In this document: positions 53,617 to 62,327 of the stretch, piece after piece
Layout: each line of letters starts with the position of its first letter
Position numbering within the stretch: the first letter of the stretch is position 1
NCBI GenBank assembly: GCA_021791715.1
Contig: JAJYWB010000016.1
Coordinates: 1-64,000 of the forward strand
From: Planctomycetota bacterium
GTDB lineage: Bacteria > Planctomycetota > Planctomycetia > Isosphaerales > Isosphaeraceae
Direction: 5' to 3'
DNA: 64,000 nucleotides
Position numbers and translations under genes: made by a program
Notes under the pieces: model-generated
What the model was told of the DNA's origin: nothing
The model's input: the letters and a program-made list of their open reading frames with translations, nothing else
The model's database searches: none

Positions 53617-54405
53617 ATGACTTTGCACATTCATTTACATCGAATCTTTTTAAAAGCGGGCGCGGCGGCGATGATCGTTCTCGCGTCGATATCGGTCGAT
53701 ATCCACGAAGCGACGGCTCGCGACGACGCACCAAAAAATGCATATGCGTATATTATTCGCGGTCAGTACCGCCTTGGACGAAAGGAATATGCGCTCGCGA
53801 TCGCCGATTTCACCAAAGCGATTCGTCTCGATCCTCAATCGGCCTTCGGCTACGGGAAGCGAGGCGTGGTTTGGAACGTGAAAAAAGAATACGACAAGGC
53901 GCTCGCGGATTTTGACAAAGCGATCGGTCTCGATCCCGTTTATTCGAATCCGTATGTCAGTCGAGCCGTGCTCGAATTCGTGTGCGAGAAAAGGAACGTT
54001 CACGAGACGGTTTCACTTTTGATCAAGAATTGCGATCCGAAAGACGAGTACGCGACTTACGGGGTACTGATCGGCGTGTTCGCCGCTCGAAAATCGGGAC
54101 GAAAGGATCTCGTCGAGCGATATCTCGACGACGTTGTGAAACGGACCGTTGAGCGCAACTGGCCGTATCCCGTCGTTCAATACCTGCGTGGAAAGATGAG
54201 TGAGAAAGAATTGATTTCCGCGGCGGCCGTTGACGGTCAAATGACCGAGGCTCGTTGTTATATCGGTCTCAATCTCGAATGCGACGGGCGCGAGGCTGAA
54301 GCGGTCGAGCATTTCCGATGGGTCGAGAGGAGCGGCGATTCGACGTATTTCGAGTACGAGATCGCGCTCCACGAACTCAAAAAGCTCGAAGCCCGGCGTA
54401 AATAA
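53617..54405 (+). CDS. exported TPR-repeat protein
   Basis: This is 262 residues from ATG 53617 (GAGG 9 bases upstream), beginning with a signal segment (HRIFLKAGAAAMIVLASISVDI) and a likely cleavage region ATARDD. Two clear tetratricopeptide repeats follow: YIIRGQYRLGRKEYALAIAD (about 47-80) and GYGKRGVVWNVKKEYDKALA (about 82-115). The remaining 140 residues are helical with a degenerate third repeat pair (ARCYIGLNLECDGREAEAVE). The likely role is protein-protein contact in the periplasm. The region after it is full of repeats (from 54485). Confidence 0.85.
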   Translation: MTLHIHLHRIFLKAGAAAMIVLASISVDIHEATARDDAPKNAYAYIIRGQYRLGRKEYALAIADFTKAIRLDPQSAFGYGKRGVVWNVKKEYDKALADFDKAIGLDPVYSNPYVSRAVLEFVCEKRNVHETVSLLIKNCDPKDEYATYGVLIGVFAARKSGRKDLVERYLDDVVKRTVERNWPYPVVQYLRGKMSEKELISAAAVDGQMTEARCYIGLNLECDGREAEAVEHFRWVERSGDSTYFEYEIALHELKKLEARRK

Positions 54406-54484
54406 TCGATGAGATCGGATGATAAACCTTGATTGTATCAAATCGTGTGTCTGTTATTCACCCGGTATTATCTTATCGAGCAAC

Positions 54485-55007
54485 CCCTCATCCGTCGCTC
54501 AGCGACGACTTCTCCCAAAGGGAGAAGTATTGATACGGATCTGCACTTCATTTCGGAGTGAATGTAAGCCTCTCCCTTTGGGAGAGGCCGGCCGAAAGCC
54601 GGGTGAGGGGCTTTTTCAACTTGCGAATGATCTTAAAATTCAATCCCTCATCCGTCGCTCCGCGACGACTTCTCCCAAAGGGAGAAGTATTGATACGGAT
54701 CTGCACTTCTTTTCGGAGTGAATGTAAGCCTCTCCCTTTGGGAGAGGCCGGCCGAAGGCCGGGTGAGGGGTTTGGAATCTTGCGAATGATCTTAAAATTC
54801 AATCCCTCATCCGTCGCTCCGCGACGACTTCTCCCAAAGGGAGAAGTATTGATACGGATCTGCACTTCTTTTCGGAGTGAATGTAAGCCTCTCCCTTTGG
54901 GAGAGGCCGGCCGAAGGCCGGGTGAGGGGCTTTTTCAACTTGCGATTCATCTGATCAATCAGGCCCTCATCCGTCGCTCCGCGACGACTTCTCCCAAAGG
55001 GAGAAGT
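54485..55007. repeat. 160-bp structured tandem repeat (3 copies plus a partial)
   Basis: Units start at 54485, 54645, 54804 and 54964 (the last stops after about 44 bp). Each unit has a left arm (ccctcatccgtcgctccgcg...), a centre and a right arm (...ggccgggtgaggg). Hairpins: CGTCGC-tcc-GCGACG and TTCTCCC-aaa-GGGAGAA in the left arm; CTCTCCC-ttt-GGGAGAG and CCGGCC-gaa-GGCCGG in the right arm. The arms are diverged inverted copies of each other, beginning and ending in CCCTCA/TGAGGG. Copy 1 differs at a few positions. Forward open frames across this stretch are repeat artefacts. Confidence 0.95.
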
Positions 55008-55154
55008 GAAAGAGCGGAAATCCAGACTCGGACTTCGCTGAGAGGCTCTCCGAAAAAGCAACGGAACGCCATCGGCTCGAATATACCAATTTCGACGCAA
55101 TATACATGTTGATCGCAACTACATAAAATATCAAGATATCAGACAATTCTGGTC

Positions 55155-55179
55155 GGGAGGGCGAACCTCCTGGTGAGCC
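55155..55179. repeat. solo end of the palindromic element
   Basis: A 25-bp copy (starting gggagggcgaacctcctggt) identical to the left ends of copies A and B, without its inverted partner nearby. It lies 70 bp before the 18-bp repeat run. Confidence 0.85.
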
Positions 55180-55199
55180 GGCATGTTTTTATTTAGGAT

Positions 55200-55271
55200 A
55201 TTGAACCGGTTCGGGATGTCGAACCCGATTGGGACGACGAACCCGTCCGGGAGGGCGAACCTCCTGGTGAG
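55200..55271. repeat. degenerate 18-bp repeat run (4 units)
   Basis: Four units of 18 bp share the pattern cgaaccc..(t/c)(c/g)gga: attgaaccggttcgggat, gtcgaacccgattgggac, gacgaacccgtccgggag, ggcgaacctcctggtgag. The last unit is the left end of copy B. The unit resembles the 20-bp array unit with two bases missing. Confidence 0.7.
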
Positions 55272-55365
55272 CCGCATCATGATGTTTGCGTTTATTGACC
55301 GAATAATCGTCCTCTTTGCCGGAAATTACGAAAAAGAGACTCGCCGGGAGGTTCGCCTTATCCAA
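55249..55365. repeat. palindromic element copy B
   Basis: Left end 55249-55273 is identical to copy A (46717). The centre aligns with copy A (for example TTTGCG-TTATTGACCG) with substitutions. The right end (gccgggaggttcgcc...) has lost its last bases (ttatcc instead of ctccca). Size and structure match a MITE-like palindromic unit. No coding frame. Confidence 0.85.
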
Positions 55366-55612
55366 TGAAAAATGCCGACTTTTTGATTATTGATAAATAA
55401 TATTATATTGGTTAACCGACTGCAAATCCGGAATCGTCGAGCCGAACGCGACTCGATCGTTTTCCGGTTCGACTCTCGGAAAAATAAACCGAAATCGGCG
55501 CGAGCCGTTTGGAACGGCGGAAATCTCTATTCGAAAGCGTTGATGATAACACGTTGATGAATCACCATAATCATTTACGATTATAAAATATCATATCAAC
55601 AGAACGTCGATT

Positions 55613-56272
55613 TTATTGTTGGGGCGATAAGATCAAACGAAAAGGTCGGATCGCCGACGGGACGAGGCTGGTGGAGAAGCTTAAATGAGGGATCTCGTCG
55701 GGTTTCACCAGTCCGAGGATCCGTTCGACGAGGAGGGTGCGGTCTCCCGAGTAATTCAAGCGGACGTTTTTTCCGGCGTTGAGCAGCGCGATCGATTGAT
55801 CGAGCTTGGGGAGCTCGATCCAATTCGCGCCTTCGCACGCGCGGGATTCGGTTCTTCGCGGATAATGATCGCTTAATTCGACGGCGTCGAGCGTGCTTTT
55901 GGGGACGGCCTGATAGACCGATCGACCGAGGACGAAGGCGTCGCGGGCGATCGCGATCGGCGAATCGTCGGCGCGAAGCAGTTGATCGCGTGTTATTATC
56001 ACGATGTGTGTGTAAATCTGACGTCCGGCTCGGCCGCTGTATTCGGGAGGGCCCTGGCACGTGCGAGCGACGGCGAATCTGCCCGAAGGCAGGGGAAAAA
56101 ATTGGAACGAGAACGCGTTGGCGGGATCGATCGCGAGCCCCTCGTGCGAAGGAGACCAGGTCGACGCGGCGACCGCCTCGGGCTCGGTCACGCCGCGCGA
56201 TCGCGCCGCGAGGTGATACCCCGCCGTCCCGTCCTGATCTAACGATGTGAATATAGCCTGATCTACAATCAT
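55613..56272 (-). CDS. GAP1-N-like protein (GTPase-associated protein N-terminal domain)
   Basis: This 219-residue protein opens with IVDQAIFTSLDQDGTAGYHLAARS and contains SFQFFPLPSGRFAVARTCQG, GRAGRQIYTHIVII, and LDAVELSDHYPRR. These match, as I remember it, the GAP1 N-terminal domain found in operons with GTPases in the NTPase-centred conflict systems. Full GAP1 proteins are usually longer with M and C domains; here the protein stops after the N-terminal part (possibly a minimal version). It follows the GTPase gene by 54 bp on the same strand. The start ATG has no clear ribosome-binding site. Function unknown, thought to be regulatory. Confidence 0.7.
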   Translation of the reverse strand: MIVDQAIFTSLDQDGTAGYHLAARSRGVTEPEAVAASTWSPSHEGLAIDPANAFSFQFFPLPSGRFAVARTCQGPPEYSGRAGRQIYTHIVIITRDQLLRADDSPIAIARDAFVLGRSVYQAVPKSTLDAVELSDHYPRRTESRACEGANWIELPKLDQSIALLNAGKNVRLNYSGDRTLLVERILGLVKPDEIPHLSFSTSLVPSAIRPFRLILSPQQ

Positions 56273-56326
56273 GTATATATAAGAGCTTAATCAAATGTCT
56301 CGATTGAATCACGGCGATTCGGCGAT

Positions 56327-57229
56327 TTAAATTTGCCCCGCGAGCCAGGCGAAGGGCTCGATGATTCCCTTGGGTTCGACGCGGAGGGGGATCAGGCTTT
56401 CGCGGCCCTCGGAATCGATGAGCCAGCCGCTCGATCCCGCGACTCCCGACGCGAAGAATTTGAACTGCGCGAGTCTGGCCTCGCAGAGCTTCCACAGGCC
56501 CGGGGCGTTGGATCGCGCGAACGCCGCGGGGTCTCGAACCGATTCCTCGCAGAGGTCCGATTTGGTAAAGACGATCGCGGTCGGGACGTCCGACTTTTGT
56601 TTTTTCCGTTTCGGTCGAAGCGACGTGAGATAGCTGATCAGTTGCATCGCGAAGAGTTCTTGGCCCTGGCCGTCGGCGATGACCTGAAGGATATCGACGA
56701 GGACGATGAGCGCGTCGCATCGAGAGATCAGCGCGTGTATTGTGGGATTGGACATCGGTGACGCGAGTTCGGCGGCGACGGCCTCTCCCGCGACGTCGGG
56801 CGCGACGAGGTCGAACGGCGGAACTTTGGCGTTTTTTCGTTCGATCTCGCAGTGGACCCATTGCCAGCGATCGGCCTCGACCGGAGTTTTGGCGGGGAAT
56901 CGTTGGCGTTCGAGCGCGAGGATCGTGTTGCGATGGAGCGATAACGAGAACGCTCCGTGAGCGAAGCCGCTTAGGTTCATGGCGCCCCGAGCGAGATGAT
57001 CGAGGAGAATGCCGAGATATACCGTTTTTCCCACGCCGCTGGGGCCGAGGACGCCGACGATTCGGGGGGGCTTGTCACGAAGGCGAATCGAGTGAATCAC
57101 GTCGGCGGGGGCGAAACAATGTTCACACGCGTTTCCCTCGAATCCCGCCATCCCGCAGAGCGGGCACGGTTGATACGCCGTGGAATGCGAACCGAACTGC
57201 GTCGATAAAAACGGAGAATGCGTGCTCAT
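56327..57229 (-). CDS. zinc-ribbon GTPase of conflict-system type
   Basis: This is 300 residues from ATG 57229, which overlaps the FGE-like stop by 4 bp (ATGA). Residues about 20-38 form a zinc ribbon (CPLCGMAGFEGNACEHC). The GTPase domain follows: P-loop GPSGVGKT (62-69), G3 DVAG, G4 TKSD (in VFTKSDLCE). The insert DALIVLVDILQVIADGQGQ follows the switch region. No membrane segment. Fits the TRAFAC-like GTPases of GAP1 operons. It probably acts as the switch between the FGE-like gene upstream and GAP1-N gene downstream. Confidence 0.82.
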   Translation of the reverse strand: MSTHSPFLSTQFGSHSTAYQPCPLCGMAGFEGNACEHCFAPADVIHSIRLRDKPPRIVGVLGPSGVGKTVYLGILLDHLARGAMNLSGFAHGAFSLSLHRNTILALERQRFPAKTPVEADRWQWVHCEIERKNAKVPPFDLVAPDVAGEAVAAELASPMSNPTIHALISRCDALIVLVDILQVIADGQGQELFAMQLISYLTSLRPKRKKQKSDVPTAIVFTKSDLCEESVRDPAAFARSNAPGLWKLCEARLAQFKFFASGVAGSSGWLIDSEGRESLIPLRVEPKGIIEPFAWLAGQI

Positions 57230-58323
57230 GATTGATCGTTCCTGGAATCGACGTTCGCCTCTTCGTTCCTGCGGCGCAACCGCGAAGCCGAGACGGCGCA
57301 GCGGAAGCCGATGTTGTCGCGACGATCGAGTTCGGGTTGCCCCGTGATGAAGTGGTTCGCGGCCTCGCAATGAAAATAAGTATCATATGATCCTCCGATA
57401 ATCCTTTTAAGCGGTTTCCAGCTTTGAAAGGTTTCGTCGGATCGGCAGGGGATCGTTTCGAGCGGGTCCTGGAGCCATTCCCAAACGTTTCCTGTCATCT
57501 GATAAACGCCGTTTGGAGTTGCGCCATGACGGTATTCGACGACGGGGACGGTGTCGCCGACTCCGCTTGAATAAAGATTCGCTTTCCCCTCGGAGTAGAG
57601 ATCGCCCCAGGGGTATCGGTTGCAGGAACCGCCGCTAAGCTGTTCGGGCCAGCCCGCGGCTTTTTGCCATTCGGCCGCGGTCGGCAACCGTTTGCCGACC
57701 CATCTCGCGTAGGCGGATGCTTCGTACCAACACACGCCGGTAACCGGATGATCGGCTTTTCCGGCGGGATATTTACCGTTTTGCCACGTGCGAGGTCCGG
57801 GTTTACCGGTTTGGTCGACGAAACGAATCAGCGAAGGCCAGATATCGCGAGGCCAGATTTCGAGCGATTCGTAACCTGAAGCTAGAACGAATCTATAAAA
57901 CTGTTCATTTGTAACCGAGCAGCGATCGAGATAAAACGCCTCGATTTCTGTGAGTTCGGTCGTACCGTCGCTTTGATAAACGGGGACCGTTCCCGCGGGG
58001 ATGAGCGCGACACGGCGATCGAGGATCGACCACGCGGGTCCGGCGCATCGGTCGTCGATTTCGGCCTCGGCGTCGGCCAAGAGGACGAACGTATAACGCT
58101 CGTCGGCGATTAAGCCGCGAACGAGTTGTTGAATTTCGGTTCGCGACAATTCGGAATAAACTTGCGAGCCGGGCTCGGCGAACGATTCGCTCGAGAGGTG
58201 CGGCCGAGGACTCGTCGTCGCGCGTGCGACCTCGGAGTCGGTCGATTTACCCCCGCCGAAGAGTCTTGACACCCAACCGCGGCGCGTCGGGGCCTGCGCC
58301 CGCGTGGTTGCTTCATGTGGCAT
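57226..58323 (-). CDS. FGE-sulfatase-domain (formylglycine-generating-enzyme-like) protein
   Basis: This is 365 residues from ATG 58323 (AGGG 10 bases upstream). The N-terminal 90 residues are Ser/Arg-rich and possibly flexible. The FGE domain runs about 120-345: ALIPAGTVPVYQSDG, DRCSVTNEQFYRFV, DHPVTGVCWYEASAYARWVGKRLPT (shortened), GVYQMTGNVWEWLQD, and RIIGGSYDTYFHCEAANHF...NIGFRCA. The two active-site Cys of true formylglycine enzymes (in GGSYxC and five residues later) are Thr and absent, so sulfatase activation is unlikely. The fold may be used for binding. Operon with GTPase (4-bp overlap) and GAP1-N-like gene. Confidence 0.85.
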   Translation of the reverse strand: MPHEATTRAQAPTRRGWVSRLFGGGKSTDSEVARATTSPRPHLSSESFAEPGSQVYSELSRTEIQQLVRGLIADERYTFVLLADAEAEIDDRCAGPAWSILDRRVALIPAGTVPVYQSDGTTELTEIEAFYLDRCSVTNEQFYRFVLASGYESLEIWPRDIWPSLIRFVDQTGKPGPRTWQNGKYPAGKADHPVTGVCWYEASAYARWVGKRLPTAAEWQKAAGWPEQLSGGSCNRYPWGDLYSEGKANLYSSGVGDTVPVVEYRHGATPNGVYQMTGNVWEWLQDPLETIPCRSDETFQSWKPLKRIIGGSYDTYFHCEAANHFITGQPELDRRDNIGFRCAVSASRLRRRNEEANVDSRNDQS

Positions 58324-58776
58324 AACGTTTATCCCTCGGAACGAACGACCGGGAAACAACAGTAGCGCCGGGGCGGATTAAAAACCCGGTCGATCGTCGC
58401 CGAAACTCTGGACCTGTTAAACTTCATAGGACACGAAGACGATATCGTGAAAAAAATTCCCATAGGGCGCGATCACGATTCAATGAGACGTTTTAAGTTC
58501 AAGCGAGGACACGCGATCGAACGACGAAAGACTTCGCCGATCGATCGTCGCCGAACCCGCTCGCGGATCGAATCAAACCGTTTTGATAACGCCGGAAACG
58601 AAGCGGAAAAGTGAGCGACGCCCGCCCGACGAACCAATCATATAAAAACACAAGTAGTTTTAAGAATAAAGTTTCAAGTGTCGTTTAAAATCGACGAACC
58701 GGCGGGAGCGATTCGCCCTCGCCGGCGCGTCGGGTCGTGATGATTCGAGAGATTCGATCACGGCGATCGTTTCGTC
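58324..58776. other. 453-bp gap between the GAP1/GTPase/FGE operon and the Tyr-rich secreted protein gene
   Basis: Both neighbours are on the minus strand. The promoter of the FGE-like operon should lie here. AT-rich patch around 58640-58690. No protein-like frame, repeat or RNA gene seen. Confidence 0.45.
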
Positions 58777-59115
58777 TTAGAAAACGTCGAGAACGAAGTG
58801 ATTGCCGCGATACCACCGCTTCTTCTTCCAATCGTGGAGGCCGTTCGGCGAGCGGATGCCGAGAACGCGCCTGCCGCCGTAATAATTATGATAATACGGC
58901 CCTTGGATTTGAGGCACCAATCGTTGTTCGCGCGGGTAAAGATAAAAGCCGTCGTAAAGCGGCTTATAATCGAACCCGTTGCCTGGAACTTGCGGAGGCG
59001 TGTACGGCCAGTAAAGGTAATCCGAGTAATTTTGGGCTCGGGCGGACTTCAAACCGCTCATTCCAACCAGCGCCACGCCGACGAAAAGCATTTTGCGGAT
59101 CAGGTCGCCAGACAC
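58777..59115 (-). CDS. small secreted Tyr/Pro-rich protein
   Basis: This is 112 residues from the GTG at 59115, which has a strong AAGGAGG 6 bases upstream; an ATG inside the signal is at 59091. The signal peptide is MLFVGVALVGMSGLKSARAQ. The mature part is rich in Tyr, Pro and Gly (NYSDYLYWPYTPPQ, KPLYDGFYLYPRE, YYHNYYGGRR). No known domain. Such short Tyr-rich exported proteins are frequent in planctomycetes and may be wall or matrix components. Function unknown. Confidence 0.7.
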   Translation of the reverse strand: MSGDLIRKMLFVGVALVGMSGLKSARAQNYSDYLYWPYTPPQVPGNGFDYKPLYDGFYLYPREQRLVPQIQGPYYHNYYGGRRVLGIRSPNGLHDWKKKRWYRGNHFVLDVF

Positions 59116-59307
59116 AGTCCACCTCCTTGTTGAAAGGACGCTCGATCGACCACGATATCGTGCGCTACGAATCGCGGCGGCGGAGGAGAACCAAGCATTT
59201 TTTTTCGCTCCAAGTTTCGATCGTAACGACCAAAGAATTGGGATCGATCGCGCCGATTCGATCGATTTCTTGATGATTCGCGGCGAGACCGCGCGAGTCA
59301 TGCCGAT

Positions 59308-60402
59308 TCATGTCGATTCGTCGTTATTGAGATCGGCGGTCAAGCCTCTCGCCCCTCGGCCTTCGCGCGGAACCGAAGCTCGCTTCGGATTGAGTCGAGA
59401 TTCGATCGATCCGCGGCGCACCTCGCCGAGCAAATACGTCGTTTTCGATTGGGACTCATAATATGTGCGCATGATCATCTCGGCCAGTATGCCCATCAGG
59501 ATGCTCACCGCGCCCGCCAGCAGAAACATCACCGAAAGGCTGGGTAGCGGGGTCTCGACGAACGACTTGGGCGGTTTGAAGATATATTTAAAGTAAAGCA
59601 TCGCCAGAAACGACGCGAATCCGCACGCGATCCCCGCCAGGCCGATCCTGCCGAAAAAGTGAATCGGCTTTTGAGAATATTTTTGATAGAAAAGGATTAA
59701 GATAAGATCAAGAACGACGTTGAAGGTGCGGCCCAGGCCGTATTTGGCTTTGCCGGCGATTCTGGGACGGTGATTGACGACGAGTTCGGCGACTTTTCCC
59801 CCCTGCCACGACGCGAAGATCGGGATGAAGCGGTGCATTTCGCCGTAGAGTCGCACGCCTTCGAGAACGTCGCGGCGATACGCTTTCATCGTGCAGCCGA
59901 AATCGTGAAGCTTGACGCCCGAAAGCCGCGCGATCAGCCGATTCGCGAGCCTAGAAGGGATCTTGCGGGTAACGAACGCGTCGCGCCGATCTTTCCGCCA
60001 TCCCGAGACGACGTCGAAACCCTCGTTAACTTTGGCGAGCAATTTGGGGATGTCGGCGGGGTCGTTTTGAAGGTCGCCGTCCATCGGGATGAGGATCTCG
60101 CCTCGAGCGAGGTCGAGCGCCGCCGAAAGCGCCGCGGTTTGGCCGCAGTTGCGCTTCAATCGAACCGTCACCACGTGATCGGGATCGATCCGTTGAATCG
60201 CGCCGAGCCGTTCCTCGGTCCCGTCGCGCGAACCGTCGTCGACGAAAATCAATTCATACTCAAAATTATTATTATCTAAAACCGTTTTAAGCTCGCGATA
60301 AAGAGGATCGACGTTGTCGACCTCGTTGTAAACGGGAACGATCACCGAAAGGTAAGGAGCGGACGGTTGCGGATCTGAAGACATAATCGGGTCGATTCTC
60401 AT
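59308..60402 (-). CDS. GT2 polyprenyl-phosphate glycosyltransferase (DPM1/ArnC/GtrB-like)
   Basis: This is 364 residues; ATG 60402 is taken, with ATG 60384 also possible. The GT2 domain has LSVIVPVYNEVDNV, IFVDDGSRDGT, PMDGDLQNDP (DXD metal site) and DFGCTMKAYRRDV. Two C-terminal membrane segments (FFGRIGLAGIACGFASFLAML and LSVMFLLAGAVSILMGILA, shortened) resemble GtrB/ArnC-type enzymes. Makes polyprenyl-phosphate sugars used by GT39-like transferases such as the one at 40298. No ribosome-binding site is clear. Confidence 0.88.
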   Translation of the reverse strand: MRIDPIMSSDPQPSAPYLSVIVPVYNEVDNVDPLYRELKTVLDNNNFEYELIFVDDGSRDGTEERLGAIQRIDPDHVVTVRLKRNCGQTAALSAALDLARGEILIPMDGDLQNDPADIPKLLAKVNEGFDVVSGWRKDRRDAFVTRKIPSRLANRLIARLSGVKLHDFGCTMKAYRRDVLEGVRLYGEMHRFIPIFASWQGGKVAELVVNHRPRIAGKAKYGLGRTFNVVLDLILILFYQKYSQKPIHFFGRIGLAGIACGFASFLAMLYFKYIFKPPKSFVETPLPSLSVMFLLAGAVSILMGILAEMIMRTYYESQSKTTYLLGEVRRGSIESRLNPKRASVPREGRGARGLTADLNNDEST

Positions 60403-60427
60403 AATTGTTACAAGTTCGATTGTGAAT

Positions 60428-61345
60428 TTATCCGGAGATATACGATTGGAGAAATCGGCGCGAGAGGACGAGCGATTCCTTGCGTTTTTCGAGCGATCCC
60501 TCGAATGCGCGGTCTTCGACTTCGACGGCGACGGCGCCGTCGTAACCCGTGTCGGCGAGCGCTCCGATGAAGGCGCCCCAGTTCACGTCTCCCATGCCCG
60601 GAAGTTTGGGGGTGTGCCACAACTTGGGGTAAGCGAGCGCGCCGTGTTGGGCGAGTGCGGAAACGTCGGTTCGCGCGTCTTTGGCGTGAATATGAAAGAG
60701 GCGATCGCGGAACTCGTGGAGCGCCGCGAGGTAATCGATCCGTTGCCAAACGCAATGCGAGGGATCGAAGTTGAGGCCGAAATTCGGGCTGGGGATATCG
60801 GCGAACATGCGTCGCCAGATCGCCGGAGAGGTCGCGAGGTTTTTCCCTCCCGGCCATTCGTCGGCGCCGAAGAGCATCGGGCAATTTTCGATCGCGATCT
60901 TCACTCCAACCGATTCGGCGCGTGCGATCAAAGGGCGCCAAACTTCGAGGAATCGCGTCCAATTGGCGTCGACCGTAAGCTTGGGATCGCGGCCGATGAA
61001 CGAATTGACGACCCCGACGCCAAGCTTGGCGGCGGATTCGATCACCTTCTCGAGATGACCGATCGCGTGCTCGGCCTCGGCGCGATCGCTCGCGAGCGGA
61101 TTGGGATAATAACCGAGCCCCGAAATCGACACGCCGAAACGGCTTAGAAGTTCTTGAATTCGAGCGATCCCGGCCGCGTCCAAACCGACGACGTCGACGT
61201 GCGACACCCCCGCGTAGCGACGCTCGGACCGACCGGGTGGCCAACACATCAGCTCGACGCACGAATACCCGTTCTCGGCTGCGAACGAGAGAACCTCGTC
61301 GAGCGAAAACTCGGGGAAAATCGCCGAAACAAAACCAAGTTTCAT
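60428..61345 (-). CDS. sugar phosphate isomerase/epimerase (TIM-barrel, AP endonuclease 2 fold)
   Basis: This is 305 residues from ATG 61345. The xylose-isomerase-like barrel shows [42 protein letters not shown] (metal Glu), [13 protein letters not shown] (Asp and His), [11 protein letters not shown] and AVAVEVED. All metal-ligand positions are present. No signal peptide. In planctomycetes this family is often linked to catabolism of inositol, trehalulose or keto-sugars and sits beside DUF1080 genes, as here (61521). Substrate unknown. Confidence 0.88.
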   Translation of the reverse strand: MKLGFVSAIFPEFSLDEVLSFAAENGYSCVELMCWPPGRSERRYAGVSHVDVVGLDAAGIARIQELLSRFGVSISGLGYYPNPLASDRAEAEHAIGHLEKVIESAAKLGVGVVNSFIGRDPKLTVDANWTRFLEVWRPLIARAESVGVKIAIENCPMLFGADEWPGGKNLATSPAIWRRMFADIPSPNFGLNFDPSHCVWQRIDYLAALHEFRDRLFHIHAKDARTDVSALAQHGALAYPKLWHTPKLPGMGDVNWGAFIGALADTGYDGAVAVEVEDRAFEGSLEKRKESLVLSRRFLQSYISG

Positions 61346-61520
61346 AAACAATTACCTATTAGCGAGCATTTGCTCAAACATACGATTGATCATTAACACG
61401 GAACCGTGAAGGAGGTCGAATCGGTTCGAGTTCGGTCGTCATGGTAAGAGAAAAAATCCTCGATCGAAAGTTCCGAAGGGGTCGAAACCGATTCGACTCG
61501 CTACTTCAAAAAAGGGTTCC

Positions 61521-62156
61521 TTATTCGAGTTCCTGGATTTCGAGATTGCGAAAGCGAATCGGCGAACCCTCGGATTGCCAGCCGATCGTTCCGCTCGAAG
61601 GGTCGGCGCCCGTTCCCCGACAAACCTCGACTCCGTTGATTTCGCAAGCGATCGAGCCGTCGCGGCAGGTCACCTTCATCGCGTTCCATTCGCCGACGGG
61701 TTTGATCGCCTTGCGCTGCGCGTCGGCGTTTTTCTTGCCTTGAAATTTCGCGCCGTCGACGCCGAAGACGTTTCCCGCGTCTTGATTGAATAGCTGAACC
61801 TCGATGCTCCTCGGCCAAACTTTATGAGGGCTTTTGATATGAACGAACACGCCGCTGTTTCCTTCGAATTTGAGATCGTCTTTGAGATCGGCGGGGCGTT
61901 CGTATTTCCAGTCAAACTTCAAGATATAATTTTTATAAGATTTCTTGGTGGCGAAGTAGCCGTTGGGCTTTCCCGATACGCGAATCTCGCCGTTTTCGAT
62001 CGAGATCGTATCGGCGCCGAAGCCGATCAGGTCGAACGCCGAAAGGTCGTTTCCTGGAGCGAGGGGTCGGAATTCGGAATCCGCGGCGCGGCCCGCGAAC
62101 GCGCCCGCCGCGAGCGTGAAAAGGGCCAAAAGAGCGGCGTGTTTCGGGAGATTCAT
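61521..62156 (-). CDS. DUF1080 (3-keto-disaccharide hydrolase family) secreted protein, second copy
   Basis: This is 211 residues from ATG 62156 (AAGGA upstream). Signal peptide KHAALLALFTLAAGAFAGRA. Motifs: FRPLAPGNDLSAFD at the N terminus, NYILKFDWKYERP, EGNSGVFVHI, PRSIEVQLFNQD, PVGEWNAMKVTC and GTIGWQSEGSPIRFRNLEI. Diverged from the 33767 copy. Probably binds or cleaves keto-glycosides outside the cell; the isomerase downstream on the same strand could use the product. Confidence 0.88.
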   Translation of the reverse strand: MNLPKHAALLALFTLAAGAFAGRAADSEFRPLAPGNDLSAFDLIGFGADTISIENGEIRVSGKPNGYFATKKSYKNYILKFDWKYERPADLKDDLKFEGNSGVFVHIKSPHKVWPRSIEVQLFNQDAGNVFGVDGAKFQGKKNADAQRKAIKPVGEWNAMKVTCRDGSIACEINGVEVCRGTGADPSSGTIGWQSEGSPIRFRNLEIQELE

Positions 62157-62327
62157 CGATGATTCCTTAAAAGAAACCGGAACGGATCGCGGCCGATCGA
62201 AGATCGACGGTCGATTCGTGTTTAACAAATCGGCGAGCCGTTCGCGACGGTTCTGTCTCTCCTCACTTAGAATAAATCGATCGGAATAATAAAATAGCTA
62301 ACAATTAATTATTTATCAAAGCCTGGG

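Noticed and set aside
54419-55118. Several 100-180 residue frames in the 160-bp repeats
   Set aside because: They arise from repeat units of about 160 bp that lack stops; peptides repeat with the DNA and have no start signals.
55596-56861. 421-residue frame overlapping the GAP1-N and GTPase genes
   Set aside because: Very Arg-rich (typical shifted-frame text) and crosses the stop and start of two supported genes.
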